64,000 bases of DNA from Muriicola jejuensis (GTDB lineage: Bacteria > Bacteroidota > Bacteroidia > Flavobacteriales > Flavobacteriaceae). Position 1 is the first letter of the stretch; each line of letters begins with the position of its first letter. This document shows positions 28,475 to 35,994 of the stretch, in pieces. The notes under the pieces were generated by a model, which was given only the letters and a program-made list of their open reading frames with translations, made no database searches and was not told the origin of the DNA. The stretch spans positions 1 to 64,000 of the forward strand of contig NZ_JAABOP010000004.1 in NCBI RefSeq assembly GCF_010671595.1. The letters run 5' to 3'. The position numbers and the translations under genes are program-made.

Positions 28475-29344
28475 ATGCCAGTTTGGGTACAAATTCTGCT
28501 TTTCCTGGGGTTGGTCTACCTCCTGATCAGTATACTGATTTTCATCCTCCAGGACTATCTCATGTTCAAACCGGAAAAACTGCCAGCAGACTTCCAGTTC
28601 TATTACGAGAACCAGGAAACCGAAGAATACAATGTGGAAACAAGGGATGGGGCCGTCATCAACGGCCTGCGTTTCAAGGCGAGAGAACCCAAAGGGGTAG
28701 TCTTTTATCTTAAGGGAAATTCCAAGAGTATCAAAGGATGGGGAAAATTTGCGGTGGATTTTACCCGCCATGGATATGATGTGCTTATGGTCGATTACCG
28801 GGGTTTTGGCAAGAGCACTGGGAGAAGGACCCAAAAGGCGATCAAGAGGGATATGCAGATCGTCTATGATAAAATTCGGGAAAAGGTGGATGAAAAGTAC
28901 ATTATCCTCTATGGCAGGTCTCTCGGATCCGGTTTTGCCGCCAAGTTGGCCTCCATGAACAACCCCAGGATGCTCATCCTGGATGCGCCCTATTACAGCC
29001 TCAGGCACGTGGCCAAGAAATACATCCCCTTTATGCCTTTATCGCTTCTCATCAAATTTCCCATGCCCACCTATAAATGGCTTAAATACGTGCAGTGCCC
29101 CATTCATATCATCCACGGCACCGATGACCATCTGATCCCCTATAAGTCGAGCTTAAAACTCTCGAAAATAAAACCCAAGCAGACCACCCTGTATACGGTC
29201 ATAGGTGGAGGGCACAAGAACCTGAACACTTTTGAGTCGTACCACAAGATGCTGGAGGATATTATCACTTCCAAACCTGTAAGGATAAACCTCGAAGGAT
29301 CGAGCATCCATGTTCATCAAAACAATTCCAAGCGTCATGCGTAG
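28475..29344 (+). CDS. membrane-anchored alpha/beta hydrolase (first of pair)
   Basis: This 289-residue protein is a one-helix anchor (about 5-25) followed by an alpha/beta hydrolase of the YqkD/BEM46 type. The nucleophile elbow is ILYGRSLGSGFAAK (Gly-Arg-Ser-Leu-Gly), the acid is in HIIHGTDDHLIP and the His in GGGHKNLNTF. The oxyanion region appears as VVFYLKGNSKSIKGW, where Lys-Gly-Asn replaces the more usual His-Gly-Asn. Substrate unknown. The next gene is a paralog that overlaps its end. Confidence 0.82.
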   Translation: MPVWVQILLFLGLVYLLISILIFILQDYLMFKPEKLPADFQFYYENQETEEYNVETRDGAVINGLRFKAREPKGVVFYLKGNSKSIKGWGKFAVDFTRHGYDVLMVDYRGFGKSTGRRTQKAIKRDMQIVYDKIREKVDEKYIILYGRSLGSGFAAKLASMNNPRMLILDAPYYSLRHVAKKYIPFMPLSLLIKFPMPTYKWLKYVQCPIHIIHGTDDHLIPYKSSLKLSKIKPKQTTLYTVIGGGHKNLNTFESYHKMLEDIITSKPVRINLEGSSIHVHQNNSKRHA

Positions 29345-30143
29345 CCTGAAAAAGGTGAGTCTGGGCCTGATTATTCTTCTATTGATTTCTGTAACTATGC
29401 TGTATTTTCTTCAAGAAAACTTGATCTTCCTCCCTGAGCGATTGCCCGAGGACTACCGGTATACCTTTGAGGTACCCTTCGAGGAGTTTTATTTAGACCG
29501 GCCAGACGGGGCAACCCTCAACGCCCTGCATTTTAAGAAGGAGGATCCGACAGGGGTTATCCTGTATTTCCACGGTAATGCCGGCAACCTGGCCCGATGG
29601 GGAGAGGTAGTACAGGAATTGGTGAACTTGAATTACGATGTGTTGGTGATGGATTACCGTACCTATGGGAAAAGCAGGGGAAAACTCAGTGAACAGGCAT
29701 TGCTGGAGGATGCCCAGGCATTTTATGAACATTTGGTCCGGTCTTACCAGGCAGAGAACATTGTGGTATACGGAAGATCCTTGGGAACGGCTATGGCTTC
29801 CTATGTGGCATCCCATAATCAGGTACCCCTGCTGATCCTGGAAACGCCCTTCTACAGCCTGTTGGATGTCGCCAAAGGGCGATTTCCCATTTTACCGGTA
29901 GAGAATTTTATCAAATACCCTTTCAGAAACCACGAATTCCTGCGTCATACGCATGCTCAGATCGTTATTTTTCACGGGGATCAGGACGAGGTAGTGCCTA
30001 TTTCTTCCTCCTTAAAACTCCTGCGCAGTCTCGAAGGAAAACCCGTTGAATTCATCGAGATCGAAGGGGGAGAACACAACAACCTCAATACCTTCGAAAC
30101 CTATCGCAGAGCGCTTCGGCTCATTTTACAACCCTCATCGTGA
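29337..30143 (+). CDS. membrane-anchored alpha/beta hydrolase (second of pair)
   Basis: Paralog of the preceding gene, about 268 residues, with one N-terminal helix (LGLIILLLISVTMLYFL), the oxyanion segment ILYFHGNAGNLARW, the elbow VVYGRSLGTAMASY, Asp in IFHGDQDEVVP and His in GGEHNNLNTF. Unlike its twin it keeps the His-Gly-Asn motif. I use ATG 29337 (MRSLKKVS), which overlaps the first gene by 8 nt; an in-frame ATG at 29310 would overlap by 35 nt. The tandem pair suggests duplication and one transcript. Confidence 0.82.
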   Translation: MRSLKKVSLGLIILLLISVTMLYFLQENLIFLPERLPEDYRYTFEVPFEEFYLDRPDGATLNALHFKKEDPTGVILYFHGNAGNLARWGEVVQELVNLNYDVLVMDYRTYGKSRGKLSEQALLEDAQAFYEHLVRSYQAENIVVYGRSLGTAMASYVASHNQVPLLILETPFYSLLDVAKGRFPILPVENFIKYPFRNHEFLRHTHAQIVIFHGDQDEVVPISSSLKLLRSLEGKPVEFIEIEGGEHNNLNTFETYRRALRLILQPSS

Positions 30144-30203
30144 ACCCCAGATCTCAGGAATGAACCGTTTTTCTTCCTTTTCTGGACTTTAACAATTCGA
30201 AAC

Positions 30204-30251
30204 AGGTTTAACAGAGCATTATGATAATAAGTGCAAAATCCTGTTAAACCT
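30204..30251. promoter_or_regulatory. candidate operator upstream of dps
   Basis: aggtttaacag (30204-30214) and ctgttaaacct (30241-30251) are perfect 11-bp inverted arms separated by 26 nt. They lie just upstream of the -35-like element of dps in a 267-bp non-coding stretch. The half-site spacing would suit a dimeric regulator contacting separated sites, or DNA looping. OxyR controls dps in Bacteroides, but I cannot assign a factor here. Confidence 0.4.
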
Positions 30252-30262
30252 TGTTAAATCGC

Positions 30263-30290
30263 TTGACAAATTTTTTAAATACCTTATATT
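30263..30290 (+). promoter_or_regulatory. sigma70-like promoter candidate for dps
   Basis: ttgaca (30263-30268) and tatatt (30285-30290) are 16 nt apart, close to the E. coli consensus and unlike the TTG/TAnnTTTG promoters elsewhere in the window. It would give a leader of about 115 nt before the dps ATG. The rest of 30291-30410 shows a gccgg/ccggc hairpin and no ORF I support. Confidence 0.35.
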
Positions 30291-30410
30291 CAAGTAGTTG
30301 GATTACTAAATAAAACATTTCCATCGGGCATTCGCCCAATTTCTGCCGGTTTCTTCCGGCCCTGAAATGAATCCGACATTACTTTTTAATTAACATTTAA
30401 ATCCCTTAAG

Positions 30411-30911
30411 ATGAACTATTTGAATATCAAAGAAGAAGAATTATTGCCGGTTGTGATCGAATTGAACACCCTGTTGGCAGAATATCACCTGTATTATCAG
30501 AAACTGAGAAATTTTCACTGGAATATCCTCGGGCAGAACTTTTTTGACCTGCACGAACAATTCGAGACCATGTATATGGACGCAAGGGAAAAGATAGACG
30601 AGATCGCAGAGCGTATACTCACCCTGCGTTATCACCCGATGAGCAATCTGAGCGCCTATTTAAAGACCGGAACCATTGAGGAAAGCACCGGAAAAAAGAC
30701 GGACCGGGAGATGATAGGAGAGATCCTGAAGGCACATAGCATCCTGCTCAAACAAATGAGCAAGGTCGTGAAAAAGGCAAATGAGGTAGGTGATGAAGGA
30801 ACCATCGATCTCATAGGCGCGTACATCCGTCAACTCGAGAAAACCAGCTGGATGCTTAATGCCTGGAACAAGGAAAAGAATGGTGAACTTAAGACGGCAA
30901 CCATCATCTAA
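30411..30911 (+). CDS. dps: Dps ferritin-like DNA-binding protein
   Basis: Dps forms a 12-mer that oxidises and stores iron with H2O2 and protects DNA. In the 166 residues the inter-subunit ferroxidase ligands are all present with standard spacing: His36 (NFHWNI), His48, Asp63 and Glu67 (IDEIAERI). The N-terminus lacks a lysine-rich DNA-binding tail, so DNA binding is uncertain. It has a long 267-bp upstream region with an 11-bp inverted repeat and a promoter candidate, in keeping with stress control. mscS follows 46 nt later on the same strand. Confidence 0.94.
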   Translation: MNYLNIKEEELLPVVIELNTLLAEYHLYYQKLRNFHWNILGQNFFDLHEQFETMYMDAREKIDEIAERILTLRYHPMSNLSAYLKTGTIEESTGKKTDREMIGEILKAHSILLKQMSKVVKKANEVGDEGTIDLIGAYIRQLEKTSWMLNAWNKEKNGELKTATII

Positions 30912-30957
30912 TGCACTTCGGACCACGCAAACTATTGTTTAATTTAAATCCGAACGC

Positions 30958-31857
30958 ATGAAAGAAGAACTATCATCATCCTTTGACGTATTACTGAATA
31001 AACTCAATACCTGGGGCAATACCCTGATCGAAAACCTGCCCAATATGCTGCTGGCCATCGCAGTCCTGCTCACGTCCTATTTTTTGGCGAGGTACGTCAG
31101 TAAAGGGGTCACCAGGCTCGTCAGCAAGAAAGTCCCACAAAAATCCATTTCCAACCTAATCTCCAACCTGACCACCGTAGTTGTGGTTTTATTCGGGCTT
31201 TTTCTGGCCCTGAGCATTCTCGACCTCAATGACGCCCTGATGTCCCTGCTGACAGGGGCAGGAGTTGCCGGTCTCGTTGTGGGTCTGGCCCTTCAGGGAG
31301 CCTTATCCAATACTATTTCCGGAGTGGTCCTGTCCTTCAGGAAGAATATCCGCATAGGCGACTGGGTGGAGACCAATGGGTTCGCCGGTGAGGTTATCAA
31401 GATTAACCTGAATAACTTTATCATCAAAGAAGCCGATAACAACAAAGTGATCATACCCAATAAGACCATTTTGGAAAACCCACTGAAAAATTTCACCCTA
31501 ACCAACAAAATGCGTGTGGTCCTGGGATGCGGGGTTGGATATGAATCGGACTTGGACAAGGTGGAGACCCTGACCAAACAAACGGTAAAGGATTGTATTG
31601 ACCAGGTCAGATCTGTTGAAGACGTAGAGTTTTACTTTGAGGAATTCGGTGATAGTTCGATCAATTTTATAGTCAGATTCTACATCACCAGCGAAAGCGC
31701 CATCGAAAAACTCAGGGCCAAGAACACGGTCATAAAAGCCTTGAAGAAGGCCTTTGACAAGGAAGGCGTCAATATTCCCTTCCCAATCAGGACCCTGGAG
31801 TTCAATTCTGGCCTCAAATTACAGAACGGAGTTAAAGCGGCTTTTGCTGCGAACTGA
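30958..31857 (+). CDS. MscS-family mechanosensitive channel
   Basis: A small-conductance mechanosensitive channel that releases solutes under hypo-osmotic stress. The 299-residue protein has three N-terminal helices; TM3 carries the Gly/Ala-rich pore motif AGVAGLVVGLALQGALSN, followed by the beta domain with GDWVETNGFAGEVIKI and VIIPNKTI and a C-terminal alpha/beta domain. This is the E. coli MscS size. A terminator at 31890-31917 ends the unit. Pairing with dps may reflect a shared stress response, but that is only inference. Confidence 0.92.
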   Translation: MKEELSSSFDVLLNKLNTWGNTLIENLPNMLLAIAVLLTSYFLARYVSKGVTRLVSKKVPQKSISNLISNLTTVVVVLFGLFLALSILDLNDALMSLLTGAGVAGLVVGLALQGALSNTISGVVLSFRKNIRIGDWVETNGFAGEVIKINLNNFIIKEADNNKVIIPNKTILENPLKNFTLTNKMRVVLGCGVGYESDLDKVETLTKQTVKDCIDQVRSVEDVEFYFEEFGDSSINFIVRFYITSESAIEKLRAKNTVIKALKKAFDKEGVNIPFPIRTLEFNSGLKLQNGVKAAFAAN

Positions 31858-31889
31858 TCCTATGGAAAAGAATGGCTGGAAAGATAAAG

Positions 31890-31917
31890 TGTGCACCCAT
31901 CGGTGCACATTTTTTTA
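31890..31917. terminator. terminator between mscS and cysM
   Basis: tgtgcacc (31890-31897) and ggtgcaca (31902-31909) pair over a 4-nt loop and are followed by a 7-T run on the plus strand. It lies between convergent genes and may serve both. Confidence 0.8.
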
Positions 31918-31919
31918 GG

Positions 31920-32807
31920 TCATCCATCAAAAAGGTCTGAAGAGAGGTAGCGATCTCCCCGGTCACAAATGATGGACACGATTACACCTTCATCCAGTTC
32001 CCCGGCAAGCCTGAGAGCTGCGGCTGTTGCTCCTCCGCTGCTCATCCCCGCAAAGATGCCCTCCTCCTTTGCCAGGCGCTTTGTCATGGCCTTGGCCTCT
32101 GCCTCACTGACCTCAAGGATTCGGTCTACCCTTTTGGGGTCAAAGATTTTAGGCAGGTATTCCCTGGGCCATTTGCGGATCCCGGGGATACTGGAATTGT
32201 CTGTAGGCTGTACCCCGACGATCTGAACAGATGCCTTTTTTTCCTTAAGGAATCTTGAAGTGCCCATAATGGTCCCGGTAGTACCCATGGAAGATACAAA
32301 ATGGGTAATCTCTCCTCCCGTATCCCTCCAAATTTCTGGCCCTGTGGTTTTATAATGAGCTTTCCAGTTGTCCTGATTTCCGAATTGGTTGATCATTTGA
32401 TATCCTTCTGAGGTCACCTTGGCTTCCGCGTAGTCGCGGGCACCTTCTATACCTTTTTCTGAAGGAGTCAGGGTAACCTTGGCTCCATAGGCCCTCATCG
32501 TCTGAACGCGTTCCCTGGTAGCATTCTCAGGCATTACGAGTTCTATATTGAGTCCGTAGATCCCTGCGATCATGGCCAGGGCGATGCCCGTATTACCACT
32601 GGTGGCCTCGATTAGGCGGGTTTCCTTTGAAAAATCCCCTCTTTCCAGACCGGAAGCAATCATGTTGTGTGCAGCACGGTCCTTGACACTTCCCCCGGGA
32701 TTTTGTCCTTCCAATTTAAAATACAATCGGACCTTCGGATGGTCATTCAGCGTCTTCGAAAGTACAAGGGGGGTATTCCCGATCAGGTCTGTAAGTTTAT
32801 TGGTCAT
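31920..32807 (-). CDS. cysM: cysteine synthase B
   Basis: This is an O-acetylserine sulfhydrylase, a fold-type II PLP enzyme making cysteine from O-acetylserine and sulfide (CysM types also use thiosulfate). The 295 residues include the PLP lysine in GGSVKDRAA, the substrate loop EATSGNTGIALA, the phosphate clamp SSMGTTGTIMG and GIFAGMSSGG. The short length and the REYLPKIFDP segment fit CysM better than CysK. It overlaps the end of the serine acetyltransferase gene by 11 nt, so the two steps from serine to cysteine are encoded together. Confidence 0.92.
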   Translation of the reverse strand: MTNKLTDLIGNTPLVLSKTLNDHPKVRLYFKLEGQNPGGSVKDRAAHNMIASGLERGDFSKETRLIEATSGNTGIALAMIAGIYGLNIELVMPENATRERVQTMRAYGAKVTLTPSEKGIEGARDYAEAKVTSEGYQMINQFGNQDNWKAHYKTTGPEIWRDTGGEITHFVSSMGTTGTIMGTSRFLKEKKASVQIVGVQPTDNSSIPGIRKWPREYLPKIFDPKRVDRILEVSEAEAKAMTKRLAKEEGIFAGMSSGGATAAALRLAGELDEGVIVSIICDRGDRYLSSDLFDG

Positions 32808-33591
32808 TTTGCTGTGTTCTTATTTCGATCTCCGGATTGTGGTATACCTTGGAATTAGGGGGGACCGAGCTGGTAAGCCAGGCATTTCCCCCTATGATTG
32901 AATTCGCACCTATGACCGTATCTCCGCCAAGGATGGTGGCATTGGCATAGATCGTGACGTTGTCTTCAATGGTGGGATGCCTTTTGGTATCACTCAGGTT
33001 TTTGGCCACATAAAGGGCTCCGAGGGTGACCCCCTGGTAGATCTTCACGTGGTCGTGGATCACTGCGGTCTGCCCAATGACCACCCCTGTGGCATGATCG
33101 ATAAAGAACGACTTGCCAATTTGGGCCCCGGGGTTTATGTCGACCCCGGTCTGCCGGTGGGCGTATTCTGTCATCAGCCTTGGTACGAGGGGAAACCGTT
33201 TTTTGTACAATTCGTGGGCCAGTCGGTAGATCGCTATCGCGTAGAAACCCGGGTAGGCCAGATACACCTCTTCGATCGAGAGGGAAGCAGGGTCGCATTC
33301 CGCGATGGCCCTGGCATCCAGGTTTAGTTTTTCAAGAACTCCGGGTAAGGTCTGGAGATACTCTTCCCAAATGGAAGCACAGGACCTGTCGGGATCCCAG
33401 CATGCCAGATCCACCAGTTGGTCAAACTTTTCCTGGAGACGGGGCATATTATCCTCAATGGGGGTCTCTATGTCGAATAAGGAGAGGAACAACAGATCCG
33501 TAAAGGCTTCGGTTTCTCTCTTTAACCTGAACCTCAGGTTCGGTTGTATTTTGTTTTTCTTGATTCTATCAATGATAGCACGGGTCTCCAT
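32797..33591 (-). CDS. cysE: serine O-acetyltransferase
   Basis: SAT makes O-acetylserine from serine and acetyl-CoA. The roughly 264-residue protein has an alpha-helical N-domain and a C-terminal left-handed beta-helix with the catalytic pair in DHATGVVIGQTA, GVDINPGAQIGKSFFID, and the CoA loop KRHPTIEDN. The type resembles EpsC-like SATs. I use ATG 33591 (METRAIIDR). The C-terminus IEIRTQQNDQ does not end in the Ile that docks CysK in the cysteine synthase complex, which fits pairing with CysM. Confidence 0.92.
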   Translation of the reverse strand: METRAIIDRIKKNKIQPNLRFRLKRETEAFTDLLFLSLFDIETPIEDNMPRLQEKFDQLVDLACWDPDRSCASIWEEYLQTLPGVLEKLNLDARAIAECDPASLSIEEVYLAYPGFYAIAIYRLAHELYKKRFPLVPRLMTEYAHRQTGVDINPGAQIGKSFFIDHATGVVIGQTAVIHDHVKIYQGVTLGALYVAKNLSDTKRHPTIEDNVTIYANATILGGDTVIGANSIIGGNAWLTSSVPPNSKVYHNPEIEIRTQQNDQ

Positions 33592-33686
33592 AACAGTAAA
33601 TTTCAAAATAAAATTAACCATTAATTAAAAAGGCCCTTCTTCAAAAAGGTTAACTTTATTACAAATCTTCTATAACAGGACTATCC

Positions 33687-34367
33687 ATGGCTACAGACAA
33701 GATCGACAAGGAGGCACTTGATTTTCTAAAGGCCTTGTCCGCCAATAACAACAGGGATTGGTTTGAGGCTCATAAACCGGAATTCAAATCTCTGGAAAAG
33801 GAGGTCAGATCCCTCTATTCTTCCCTCATGGAAAGGATGCGAAAGCACGATGATATCGAGAAAATGAAGTGGTTCCGGATCTACCGGGATGTGCGTTTCT
33901 CCAGGGATAAAACCCCTTACAAGACTCATTTCGCAGGTTCATTTTCCCGGGCAGGTAAAGCCTTAAGAGGGGGTTACTATCTCAGAATCAAACCGGGGGA
34001 TACCTTTGCGGCAGCCGGATTTTGGGAACCCAATAAGGACGACCTCCTGAGGATTCGGAAAGAGCTGGAATTGGACGCCAGTGAATTCAGGGAGGTCATC
34101 ACTGCCGATGTTTTCAGGAAGACATGGGGAGAGCTTGCAGGGGAGGAAGTAAAGACGGCCCCCAAGGGATTTGACAAGGAGCATCCGGACATAGATCTAA
34201 TCAAAAAGAAGCAATTTATCTTTATCCGGAATTTTTCGGATGAACAGGTGCTCGCTCCAGATTTTATAGAGGTGGTAGACGAATCCTTCAAAAGGATCCG
34301 GCCTTATTTTGACCTAATGAGCGCTATCCTGACCACCGACCTGAACGGTGAATCCCTATTGAGATAG
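33687..34367 (+). CDS. DUF2461 (TIGR02453) family protein
   Basis: The 226-residue protein matches the DUF2461 family: ALDFLKALSANNNRDWFEAH at the N-terminus, then FRIYRDVRFSRDKTPYKTHF and GGYYLRIKPGDTFAAAGFWE. The family is widespread in bacteria and fungi, and no activity is established to my knowledge. The conserved Arg/Asp/Lys pattern in RDVRFSRDKTPYK suggests binding of a phosphate-bearing ligand (inference). A -7-like TAacTTTA is at 33651-33658. Its end overlaps the convergent gene at 34356 by 12 nt. Confidence 0.85.
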   Translation: MATDKIDKEALDFLKALSANNNRDWFEAHKPEFKSLEKEVRSLYSSLMERMRKHDDIEKMKWFRIYRDVRFSRDKTPYKTHFAGSFSRAGKALRGGYYLRIKPGDTFAAAGFWEPNKDDLLRIRKELELDASEFREVITADVFRKTWGELAGEEVKTAPKGFDKEHPDIDLIKKKQFIFIRNFSDEQVLAPDFIEVVDESFKRIRPYFDLMSAILTTDLNGESLLR

Positions 34368-34766
34368 TTCGGCAGGTTCGAACAATTGTACCTGGTCCTT
34401 GAGCCTCTCGATGACCATGTTCATCATCCGTTTGTTAAGGGAAGATGAGTTCTGAATATAGATCTCGTACTCCTCAACCGTAAAGAGTCCGATGATCATC
34501 CCTTTCAGGGAATTCCTGAACTTCATGTCCTTTTGAATGGCGTGCTCTATATACGCCAGCCTTTTGGGAAGTTGCAGACCGTAAAACACATTTTTGTGTT
34601 TTTGCACGTAGTTCATGAAGGCAGCGATAAGCAGGGAATTCTGAAATTTGATAATGGGTCTGAGGGTAGCGTTCTGGAAGTGTTCGTCCCGACTCATGTT
34701 GTCTGTGATCCGGGCGTTGGGCAATTCTGGGCGAAACCTCAGGAGCTCCGAAGATCTGTCGTTCAT
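34356..34766 (-). CDS. conserved hypothetical protein
   Basis: The 136-residue soluble protein contains FQNATLRPIIKFQNSLLI and FRNSLKGMIIGLFTVEEY. I recall closely similar flavobacterial proteins that databases label glyoxalase, but no glyoxalase metal ligands are evident and I would not use that name. It is helical and charged, without signal or membrane segment. Its stop overlaps the DUF2461 gene tail-to-tail. Function unknown. Confidence 0.75.
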   Translation of the reverse strand: MNDRSSELLRFRPELPNARITDNMSRDEHFQNATLRPIIKFQNSLLIAAFMNYVQKHKNVFYGLQLPKRLAYIEHAIQKDMKFRNSLKGMIIGLFTVEEYEIYIQNSSSLNKRMMNMVIERLKDQVQLFEPAELSQ

Positions 34767-34862
34767 CTCAGAAGTTTTATTAAAATTAGAAAATCGGGAA
34801 GGGGGCTGGATGTGGGAATCAATTACTTGTTAACGGGGTTATGAACAAAGCCCTCTACAGGT

Positions 34863-35384
34863 TCAGAGCAATTCCCTGGCGATTTCTTCCCAGGAATTCA
34901 CCCTTTCGAAATGGTTTGTGTGTATATTATGGGGAGAGGTATAGATCAATGGCCTTCCAATAAAGTTCTCGAGGTTGTGGCTTCGGTCATCGATCAGGAT
35001 ATCCCCCCTGAGGATCTTTTTATCTCCACATAAAATCCTTTTCTTCCAATGGATAAAGGGAAAGTGTTCATCCAGCCATTGATGTTTTTCCAGGAGGGAA
35101 TTTGGAAACTGCATCGCGGCGGAAGCCACATAGACCGAATACTTCTCATTGAGTTCCTTCAGGACCTCGATGCTGTTCTCCATCGGTCTTAATCCCCTGA
35201 AAAATCCCTTCTGATAATAGTGCTGCCAAATGCTGTCCTTGCGATATTCGGGGACCTTCTGCCAGACCTCGTGCCCCATGCATTCCTCAAAAGTCAGGGA
35301 TTCGCCGAATTCCCTGTTGTAATATTCTATGTGGGCGGTATAGGTGTCCGCCATCACTTCATCCATGTCCACGAAGAGGATCAT
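34863..35384 (-). CDS. 5'(3')-deoxyribonucleotidase-like HAD phosphatase
   Basis: The 173-residue HAD-superfamily protein is of the NT5C type. The nucleophile motif is FVDMDEVMAD at the N-terminus, motif II the Ser in YVASAAMQFP, the lysine in HWKKRILCGDKK and the acidic motif in ILIDDRSHNLENF. Proteins of this type dephosphorylate deoxynucleoside monophosphates. Size and motif spacing fit. It is transcribed alone on the minus strand. Confidence 0.85.
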   Translation of the reverse strand: MILFVDMDEVMADTYTAHIEYYNREFGESLTFEECMGHEVWQKVPEYRKDSIWQHYYQKGFFRGLRPMENSIEVLKELNEKYSVYVASAAMQFPNSLLEKHQWLDEHFPFIHWKKRILCGDKKILRGDILIDDRSHNLENFIGRPLIYTSPHNIHTNHFERVNSWEEIARELL

Positions 35385-35551
35385 ATCTTCAATTTTTTGC
35401 GAAGTTCCTAAAATAAAGGGAAAATGGAAGACCCCTTGAGATTAGTTTAACAAAGCGCAAATTCAGAAGTCCAAAAAATGTCAAGGCGGCAATGGAGGAG
35501 GCTCCGGTTTGCGTTATTGATAATTCTGATTTCTCCCTGGGTCCTGTCGAG

Positions 35552-35580
35552 TTGTCGAGCTTATATTAGTAGTACTTTTG
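35552..35580 (+). promoter_or_regulatory. promoter of the thioesterase gene
   Basis: TTG (35552-35554) and TActTTTG (35573-35580) are 18 nt apart, a full consensus match. It lies inside the longer open frame and 15 nt before ATG 35595, which settles the start of the thioesterase. Confidence 0.7.
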
Positions 35581-35594
35581 ACAAAAATTTTGTT

Positions 35595-35993
35595 ATGCGA
35601 TTTCACACCAGAAAGTGGGTAAAACCCGAAGACCTCAATGCCAATCAGACCTTATTCGGGGGCAGGTTATTGTCCTGGATAGACGAAGAAGCGGCTTTAT
35701 ACAGTATCATCCAGCTTGAAAATAAAAAAGTGGTCACCAAATACATGTCCGAGATCAATTTTATGAGTACGGCACATCAGGGGGATATTGTGGAGATCGG
35801 TATAGAGGTGATCAAATTCGGAAAATCCTCCCTGATCCTGAAATGTGAGGTCAGGAACAAAATGACACGGGAGACCATCCTCACGGTCGATAATATCATC
35901 ATGGTGAACCTGGATGACAAAGGCAAGCCATTTCCGCACGGGAAGACCAAAGTAGAATATGTAAAGGATCGGCTCGCAGACCAGGAAGATTAG
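35595..35993 (+). CDS. acyl-CoA thioesterase, hotdog fold
   Basis: The roughly 132-residue single hotdog-domain protein is of the YciA/BACH type and hydrolyses acyl-CoA. It has the family start MRFHTRKWVKPEDLNANQ, then TLFGGRLLSWIDEEAA with the catalytic Asp/Glu helix, and MSEINFMSTAHQGDIVE. The frame is open upstream to an ATG at 35478, whose translation mimics a lipoprotein signal (WVLSSC). A consensus promoter at 35552-35580 and the family start show that extension is not part of the protein. Confidence 0.88.
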   Translation: MRFHTRKWVKPEDLNANQTLFGGRLLSWIDEEAALYSIIQLENKKVVTKYMSEINFMSTAHQGDIVEIGIEVIKFGKSSLILKCEVRNKMTRETILTVDNIIMVNLDDKGKPFPHGKTKVEYVKDRLADQED

Positions 35994-35994
35994 G

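Noticed and set aside
30411-30440. Dps begins MNYLNIKEEELL, resembling the micropeptide core
   Set aside because: The match is weak (no DLNEIL) and the gene is distant from the locus. It fits ordinary Dps N-terminal helix variation.
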